Positions 6,980-10,941 of a DNA stretch of 10,941 nucleotides are shown here, in pieces. Below the pieces are notes generated by a model. That model had not been told where the DNA came from, searched no databases, and saw only the letters and a program-made list of their open reading frames with translations. Both the position numbers and the translations under genes were made by a program. Every line of letters begins with the position of its first letter. Position 1 is the stretch's first letter. This DNA is from DATARH01 sp036273175 (lineage in GTDB: Bacteria; Pseudomonadota; Alphaproteobacteria; ATCC43930; CGMCC-115725), in NCBI GenBank assembly GCA_036273175.1, contig DASUIE010000025.1, positions 1 through 10,941 on the forward strand, written 5' to 3'.

Positions 6980-7758
6980 GACAAGAGGCGCTCGGCGAAT
7001 TCGACGAACCCGGCGCCGGCCTCGGCCTCGGTGACGTAGGCGGGCGGCGTCGCGATGCGCGGCAGATACGGCCGGACATTGGCGACCCCGACCGCGTTCG
7101 GAAAATAGCCGAACATCGGCGCGTCGTTGGGCGAGTCGCCGATAAAAGCCACCGTCTCCCGCACCGCGTCGAGATCGAGCCCGTATTCCTCACGGAAGAG
7201 GATGCGCGTCATCGCCAGCTTGTCCCACGCGCCGAACCAGCCGTTGACGTGGATCGAGCTTACCTTGGCGATGGCGCCGGCCGTCTCGAACAGTTCGACG
7301 ATGCGGTCGATGTCGTCTTGCGGGAGCGGACCGCAATCCTCGCGAAAATCGATCGCGAGGTCGGCGAGACGGTAGGGCTGGTCGGCGGCGAGACGGGCGC
7401 CGGGCACCGCGGCGAGGATTTCGGCCGCGAGGGCGTCGAGCCGGGCGCGGTCGGGCGGACCGGCGAAATGGCGGCGGGTCATGCGGCGCGCGGCGCGGTC
7501 GTAGCGGAAATAGAAGGCTCCGTTCTCGCCGACCACCGCATCGACCGGCCAGAACCTTGCGATCATGTCGCACCACCCGGCCGGGCGGCCGGTCACCGGG
7601 ATCATGCGGTATCCCTTATCGGCCAGCCGCTCCAACGCGCCATAGGCGCCGGCGGTGAGGCGCCCGGCGGTGGTCAGCGTGTCGTCGATATCGGTCAGGA
7701 CAAAGCGGATGTCCCGGGCCGGGAACTCGGCGAGCGGTCGGATCATGCGCCGGATCAT
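6976..7758 (-). CDS. HAD-superfamily phosphatase, type IIB cap
   Basis: This is a predicted cytoplasmic phosphohydrolase of 260 residues. The HAD motifs are complete: nucleophile D23 and acid D25 in LTDIDDTLT, motif II T56 in PVTGRP, motif III K180 in GAWDKLAMTR, and the Mg-binding GDSPND (207-212). The long insert between motifs II and III is the C2B-type cap of the Cof, sucrose-phosphatase and mannosyl-3-phosphoglycerate-phosphatase group. The open frame continues upstream to 8004, but that part is the antisense of another gene and has no HAD similarity. I chose the ATG at 7758, with GGAAAA a few bases upstream; the ATG at 7746 is an alternative. The stop overlaps the GTG of glpD by four bases, so the two proteins are made together and may act on related phospho-compounds. 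The substrate is not predictable. Confidence 0.85.
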   Translation of the reverse strand: MIRRMIRPLAEFPARDIRFVLTDIDDTLTTAGRLTAGAYGALERLADKGYRMIPVTGRPAGWCDMIARFWPVDAVVGENGAFYFRYDRAARRMTRRHFAGPPDRARLDALAAEILAAVPGARLAADQPYRLADLAIDFREDCGPLPQDDIDRIVELFETAGAIAKVSSIHVNGWFGAWDKLAMTRILFREEYGLDLDAVRETVAFIGDSPNDAPMFGYFPNAVGVANVRPYLPRIATPPAYVTEAEAGAGFVEFAERLLS

Positions 7759-7798
7759 AGCGTTTTCCGATGATTGCGAGGCGATTGACGAGGAAACC

Positions 7799-8371
7799 GT
7801 GCCGAGCTTGACCCGCCCCCTGATCCTGGCCCTGGCGCCGGCGACCGCGCTGGCCTCCCCGATGCTGCCGGCCTCCCCGCCCCGGCCGGAGGTGACCGCG
7901 TCCGAGGCGGCCGTCGCCGTGGCCGCGCCGCAGCCGGCCCCGACGCAGGGCGGGATTTCGGTCAGCGCCTGGCGGTTCAGCCAGACCCGGCCCAGCGGTT
8001 CCACGCCGCCCGCGGAGACGCAGAGCGCGAGCGCCGGCCGGCCGCTCTATCTGTGGCTAACGCTCGACGGCGGGCAGGCGGCAATCGACAAGCTGCGCGG
8101 CGGCGGCGAGGTCGCGATCCAGGTCCGTTGGACGAGCGAAAGCCCGGCCGCGCACGCGCCGGCTCTGACCAGCAGCCTCGATATCGGCCGCCCCGACCTG
8201 GCCGCGACGCTGCAAGGCGAAGTCGCCAAGACCGGGCATTTCCAATGGCATAGCTGGACGCGCAAGGATTCGCTGAGCCCCGGCCGCTGGACCGTGTCGC
8301 TGACCGGTCCGGACGGCCAGCCAGTCGCCTGCGGCGGGGCGCCGTGCCAGCTCTCGATCGACGTCAGCTAA
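7799..8371 (+). CDS. Exported protein of unknown function, possibly DUF2914-like
   Basis: This 190-residue protein starts at the GTG at 7799, four bases after GAGGA. It has a short signal-like hydrophobic N-terminus (LTRPLILALAPATALA, likely cleavage near residue 19), suggesting the periplasm or cell surface. Residues 20-50 are a Pro/Ala-rich linker. The folded part runs from about 52 to 190 and looks beta-rich. It contains YLWLTLDGG (84-92), VAIQVRWTS, WHSWTRKDSLSPGRWTVSL (150-168), and a Cys pair at 178 and 183. The aromatic W-x2-W pattern followed by PGRWTV-x5-DG resembles the end of DUF2914 domains, but I hold that assignment loosely. The frame is open further upstream to 7655, but that part is antisense to the HAD gene. 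It is divergent from the HAD gene with 40 bases between starts, and its 3' end overlaps the aminotransferase gene by eight bases. Confidence 0.65.
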   Translation: MPSLTRPLILALAPATALASPMLPASPPRPEVTASEAAVAVAAPQPAPTQGGISVSAWRFSQTRPSGSTPPAETQSASAGRPLYLWLTLDGGQAAIDKLRGGGEVAIQVRWTSESPAAHAPALTSSLDIGRPDLAATLQGEVAKTGHFQWHSWTRKDSLSPGRWTVSLTGPDGQPVACGGAPCQLSIDVS

Positions 8372-9665
8372 GCGCCGCAGCAAGCGCTTCGTCGATCAGC
8401 GTCGCGGCGCGGTCGAGCTGGGCCTCGGTCGTCGTCACCGGCGGCACGAAGCGCAGCACGCTGCCGTCGCGGCGCAGGCTGAAGATCAGGCCATGCTCGA
8501 AGCAATAGCGATGGACCGCCCGCCCGAGCGCGAAGGCCGGCGCCCGCGTGTGCCGATCCTCGACCAGCTCGATCCCTAAGAGGATGCCGCGCCCGCGCAC
8601 ATCGCCGATCTGCTCCCAGCGCTGCGCCAGGGCGTTGAGATGCGCCTTGAAAGTGGCGCCGAGCGCGGCGGCCTTGGCCGGCACGTTCTCGCCCTCGATC
8701 ACGTCGAGGCTGGCGATCCCGGCGGCGCAGGCGAGCGGGTCGTTGCTGTGCGAATGCGTGACGGTGAACCCGCGTTCGACAACGGTTCGTTCGATCTCCG
8801 GTGTGGTCGAGACCGCGCTGATCCCGACGCCGCCGCCGAAATGCTTGGCGACGGTGATCATGTCGGGAACGACACCCTCGGCCTCGCAGGCGAACATCGT
8901 GCCGAGCTTGCCGAGCCCGGTCTGCTCCTCGTCGAGGATCAACAGCATGCCGCGCTCGCGGCACAGCTCCTGCAGGCGCTTGAGCCAGCCGGGCGGTGGC
9001 TCGATGACCCCGCCGGCGCTGAACAGCGGTTCGGTCAAGACGGCGGCCGGGCGGCCGGTCGATTGGGCGTCGAGCAGCTCGAAGCTTGCGTCGAGGCAGG
9101 CGTAGCCGCACGCCGGGAAGCTCTGCCGCAGCGGGCAGCGGTAACAATAGGGTGCGATCATCGCGTAATTGCCGGCCGGGAGCGCATCCTGCCCGCCGCG
9201 CCAGCCGGCGAAGGTCAGCGCGCGGGCCCCGTCGGACATGCCGTGAAAGCTCACATGCGGGCTCGCCACCTCGTAGCCGCCGGTATAGCGGCGGGCGATC
9301 GCGACGGCGGTCTCGTTGGCCTCGGAGCCGGACTGCATGAAGAGGCTCTTTTCGAGCCCCTCCGGCATCACCCCGGCGAGCCGCTCGGCGAGGCGGATTT
9401 CCTCGACGTTGAAATGGCTCGAATGGCTGTGGATGAGCGTGTCGCAGGCGCGCTTGACCGCCGCCGTTACGGTCGGATGATTATGGCCGAGCGCGGCGCA
9501 CATCTGGCCGGAGTTGAAGTCGAGATAGCGCCTGCCGGCGACATCCTCGACCTCCGAACCGCTACCGGAGACGAAGATCGGGCCGGCCGGCCCATCCTTG
9601 CCGTCCATCCGGCCGCCAAAGCTGTAGCGGCGGGCGCGGGCGAGCAGATCGGCTTCGTCTTCCAT
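8364..9665 (-). CDS. Class III PLP-dependent aminotransferase, 2,2-dialkylglycine decarboxylase-like
   Basis: This 433-residue fold-type I PLP enzyme has GSEAN (113-117) for phosphate contact, D245 and Q248 in LILDEEQTG, and the Schiff-base K274 in TVAKHFGGG. Compared from memory with 2,2-dialkylglycine decarboxylase (DGD), several active-site positions match: Q54 in NSGQM (DGD Q52), S216 in LFSAGG (S215) and R405 in LRFVPP (R406). DGD W138 is replaced by F140 in FHGM. It could therefore be a decarboxylating transaminase or a plain omega/4-aminobutyrate-type aminotransferase. A C-x2-C-x8-C-x3-C cluster (C174, C177, C186, C190) is notable. The ATG at 9665 is chosen because GAGG precedes it and class III homology begins soon after. 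The open frame to 10298 is antisense to the next genes. Divergent from the DUF4189 gene. Confidence 0.87.
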   Translation of the reverse strand: MEDEADLLARARRYSFGGRMDGKDGPAGPIFVSGSGSEVEDVAGRRYLDFNSGQMCAALGHNHPTVTAAVKRACDTLIHSHSSHFNVEEIRLAERLAGVMPEGLEKSLFMQSGSEANETAVAIARRYTGGYEVASPHVSFHGMSDGARALTFAGWRGGQDALPAGNYAMIAPYCYRCPLRQSFPACGYACLDASFELLDAQSTGRPAAVLTEPLFSAGGVIEPPPGWLKRLQELCRERGMLLILDEEQTGLGKLGTMFACEAEGVVPDMITVAKHFGGGVGISAVSTTPEIERTVVERGFTVTHSHSNDPLACAAGIASLDVIEGENVPAKAAALGATFKAHLNALAQRWEQIGDVRGRGILLGIELVEDRHTRAPAFALGRAVHRYCFEHGLIFSLRRDGSVLRFVPPVTTTEAQLDRAATLIDEALAAALS

Positions 9666-9676
9666 CGGCGCCTCGG

Positions 9677-9707
9677 TTGCACATGGCCTTGCGCCACCAT
9701 ACTTAAT
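9677..9707 (+). promoter_or_regulatory. Candidate sigma-70-type promoter for the DUF4189 gene
   Basis: In the 73-base divergent gap, TTGCAC (9677-9682) resembles a -35 box. The only AT-rich patch of the gap, CATACTTAAT (9698-9707), could hold the -10 (CTTAAT, spacer 19; or CATACT, spacer 15). Transcription would begin about 25 bases before the ATG. The match is imperfect and alphaproteobacterial promoters vary, so this is only a candidate. The promoter of the divergent aminotransferase gene must also lie in or near this gap. Confidence 0.3.
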
Positions 9708-9724
9708 CCGTCGGCTCGTGCCAC

Positions 9725-9730
9725 GGAGGA
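9725..9730 (+). promoter_or_regulatory. Ribosome-binding site fixing the DUF4189 start
   Basis: GGAGGA ends eight bases before the ATG at 9739, an ideal spacing. This decides for that ATG over the in-frame GTG at 9718, which would precede the site and would add a charged extension before the signal peptide. Confidence 0.75.
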
Positions 9731-9738
9731 CGAAATCG

Positions 9739-10107
9739 ATGCATCGCTTCACGCAGTTGGCGGCCGGGTTTGCCGCGACGCTTTTCCTCGGCGCCGCGCC
9801 AGCGCTGGCCGGGTATGGCGCGATCGCGTTCAACGAGACGACCGGGAAATACGGCCTCAGCTGGAACGAGCAGACGCAGCACCGCGCCGAGGAGATCGCC
9901 CTGCGCGATTGCGGCGGCGAGGGGTGCAAGATCGTCGTGCCGGTCGGCCCGCGCGAATGCGCCGCGCTCGCCACTGCGGAGAAGGGGACCGCCTGGGGCG
10001 CCGCGAAGCGCCCGAACCGCGACGCCGCCAAGCTCGGCGCGCTCGAAGGCTGCCAGAAGCGCACCTCGGGCAAGTGCATCCTGCGCGGCAACGAGTGCAA
10101 TCGATAG
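9739..10107 (+). CDS. Small secreted cysteine-rich protein, DUF4189 family
   Basis: This 122-residue precursor has a clear Sec signal peptide: basic start MHR, hydrophobic core to about residue 20, and cleavage after PALA at 24. The mature part opens with GYGAIAFNETTGKYGLSW, typical of DUF4189, in which a repeated Ala-rich helix and regular cysteines follow. Six cysteines (58, 63, 74, 105, 113, 120) would allow three disulfides in the periplasm or outside the cell. The pattern RDCGGEGCKIV, then ECAALA, then GCQKRTSGKCIL, fits the family layout. DUF4189 has no established enzymatic function to my knowledge. The start is supported by a strong GGAGGA ribosome-binding site. The gene is followed after 93 bases by the peptide-binding-protein gene in the same direction, but inverted repeats in the gap suggest separate control. 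Confidence 0.82.
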   Translation: MHRFTQLAAGFAATLFLGAAPALAGYGAIAFNETTGKYGLSWNEQTQHRAEEIALRDCGGEGCKIVVPVGPRECAALATAEKGTAWGAAKRPNRDAAKLGALEGCQKRTSGKCILRGNECNR

Positions 10108-10136
10108 ATTCTTTGCGATAGCGCAACGTTCCGTTC

Positions 10137-10156
10137 GTATCGCCGGCTTACGATAC
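10137..10156 (+). repeat. Inverted repeat GTATCG / CGATAC in the leader region
   Basis: GTATCG (10137-10142) and CGATAC (10151-10156) can pair over an 8-base loop. Competing pairings exist: GCGATA (10115-10120) with TATCGC (10138-10143), and GCCGG (10142-10146) with CCGGC (10156-10160). The alternatives share bases, so only one could form at a time. The repeats may also be protein-binding half-sites. There is no direct evidence of function. Confidence 0.35.
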
Positions 10157-10163
10157 CGGCTGA

Positions 10164-10179
10164 CCCCGGACAACCGGGG
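10164..10179 (+). terminator. Hairpin CCCCGG-ACAA-CCGGGG, terminator or leader structure
   Basis: A perfect 6-base GC stem with a 4-base loop lies 56 bases after the DUF4189 stop and 21 bases before the next ATG. No T-run follows, so it is not a canonical rho-independent terminator. It may be a pausing or leader structure, or an operator. Just downstream, GTTCGAAC (10182-10189) is a perfect 8-base palindrome directly before the ribosome-binding site. Confidence 0.35.
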
Positions 10180-10200
10180 CGGTTCGAACGGGAGGAAGCG

Positions 10201-10941
10201 ATGCGACCACAGGCGTGGGTCTGGGCGGCGGCGACAGGTATTTCCCTGGCGATGGCGGCGCCCGCCGGAGCGGCGGAGACGCCGAGATACGGCGGCACCC
10301 TGACCTATATGATTCCGGCGGACGCCCCGCCGAGCTTTGACGCGCATCACGAGCAGACCTTCGCGACGATCCACACCGCGGCGCCGTTCTACAGCGTCCT
10401 GATCCGGATCAACCCGTACAACCCGTCCTCGCCGTCGGATTTCGTGTGCGATCTTTGCACCGAGATGCCGAAGCCGACCGACGACGGCAAGACCTACACG
10501 TTCAAGATCCGCACCGACGTCAAGTTCCACAACGGCGACAAGCTCACCGCCGACGACGTCGCGGGAAGCTGGAACTCGATCATCTTCCCGCCGCCGGGCA
10601 TCCTCAGCCCGCGCTCCAGCAATTACATGATGGTCAAGGATGTCGAGGCGACCGACCCGCAGACCGTCGTCTTCCACCTCAAATTCCCCACGACGGCGTT
10701 CCTGCCGGCGCTCGCCGACCCATACAACTGGATCTACGAGAAGAAGATTCTCGATAAGGACCCGCACTGGTACGAGAAGAACATCATGGGCTCGGGCCCC
10801 TTCAAGTTCGCCGGGTTCGAGGAGGGCCAGCTGATCAAGGGGGTGCGCAATCCCGACTACTACCACAAGGGCCTGCCCTACCTTGACGGGTTCGTCGGCA
10901 TCTATGCGCCGAAGCAGGCGACGCAGATCGACGCGATCCGC
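10201..10941 (+). CDS. ABC transporter substrate-binding protein, family 5 (dipeptide/oligopeptide type), 3' partial
   Basis: The frame is open from the ATG to the window end, so only the first 247 residues of an expected 500 or more are seen. A signal peptide (residues 1 to about 24, ending PAGAA) marks a periplasmic protein. The mature start TPRYGGTLTYMIPADAP is typical of the family, and the segment FKIRTDVKFHNGDKLTADDV (101-120) is the classic family 5 signature. Further family segments are VKDVEATDPQTVVFHL (145-160), GSGPFKF (197-203) and VRNPDYY (215-221). Such proteins bind di- or oligopeptides, opines, nickel or other solutes for a DppBCDF-like importer, whose genes would lie to the right. 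A CDLC pair (C83, C86) could form a disulfide. The GGGAGGA site five bases upstream of the ATG is strong and fixes the start. Confidence 0.92.
   Translation, partial: MRPQAWVWAAATGISLAMAAPAGAAETPRYGGTLTYMIPADAPPSFDAHHEQTFATIHTAAPFYSVLIRINPYNPSSPSDFVCDLCTEMPKPTDDGKTYTFKIRTDVKFHNGDKLTADDVAGSWNSIIFPPPGILSPRSSNYMMVKDVEATDPQTVVFHLKFPTTAFLPALADPYNWIYEKKILDKDPHWYEKNIMGSGPFKFAGFEEGQLIKGVRNPDYYHKGLPYLDGFVGIYAPKQATQIDAIR

Noticed and set aside
5792..7039. Plus-strand open frame of about 415 codons opposite glpD
   Set aside because: GlpD and HAD motifs on the minus strand are unambiguous; the opposite frame shows no motif.
7759..8004. N-terminal extension of the HAD protein
   Set aside because: No HAD similarity, antisense to the exported-protein gene; the ATG at 7758 has a plausible ribosome-binding site and begins shortly before the DIDDT motif.
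8640..10121. Plus-strand open frame of about 490 codons opposite the aminotransferase
   Set aside because: No recognisable domain, composition typical of an antisense shadow, and it conflicts with both the aminotransferase and the DUF4189 gene in its own strand.
10176..10195. GGTTCGAAC resembling the T-loop of a tRNA
   Set aside because: The flanking bases do not form the 5-base T stem and no acceptor, D or anticodon arms can be placed around it.
9666..10298. N-terminal extension of the aminotransferase by about 200 residues
   Set aside because: It is antisense to the DUF4189 gene and to the start of the binding-protein gene; class III homology begins just after the ATG at 9665.

Overview
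The window is a gene-dense, very GC-rich stretch (about two thirds G+C by eye) with overlapping start/stop codons and many GTG starts. This fits a free-living proteobacterium, most likely an alphaproteobacterium, but no taxonomic marker gene is present. No tRNA, rRNA, CRISPR array, insertion sequence or phage gene was seen. It reads as ordinary chromosomal metabolism and transport, and I do not see a clear new defence or mobile system.

Layout. (1) 1-1637, plus strand: the two oxygenase subunits of a Rieske-type aromatic ring-hydroxylating dioxygenase; the large subunit is cut by the left edge. (2) 1695-5709, plus strand: a stand-alone CheY-like receiver protein, then a complete four-gene osmoprotectant-type ABC importer. 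The importer has the same gene order as the E. coli osmF(yehZ)-yehY-yehX-yehW operon, and its genes are joined by 4-base overlaps. (3) 7758-5651, minus strand: a HAD-family phosphatase coupled by a 4-base overlap to an FAD-dependent glycerol-3-phosphate dehydrogenase (GlpD) with a shortened C-terminal domain. The glpD 3' end runs 59 bases into yehW from the other strand. (4) 7799-8371, plus strand: an exported protein of unknown function, possibly DUF2914-like, divergent from the HAD gene. (5) 9665-8364, minus strand: a class III PLP enzyme closest to 2,2-dialkylglycine decarboxylase, carrying a four-cysteine motif. (6) 9739-10107, plus strand: a small secreted six-cysteine protein of DUF4189 type. 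(7) 10201 to the right edge: the start of a family 5 (dipeptide/oligopeptide-type) ABC substrate-binding protein, preceded by a leader rich in inverted repeats.

Working together. The four importer genes should form one complex: periplasmic binding protein, two permeases and one ATPase. It would take up glycine betaine or a related quaternary amine, perhaps in response to osmotic or stationary-phase signals as in E. coli. The receiver gene 19 bases ahead may be co-transcribed, but no kinase or output domain is present. GlpD and the HAD phosphatase suggest glycerol-3-phosphate or sugar-phosphate turnover. The aminotransferase/decarboxylase and the peptide-binding protein may belong to amino acid or peptide scavenging.

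The points most worth a second look are the receiver-importer junction with its palindrome, the shortened GlpD and its partner phosphatase, the four-cysteine motif in the PLP enzyme, and the structured leader of the peptide-binding protein.
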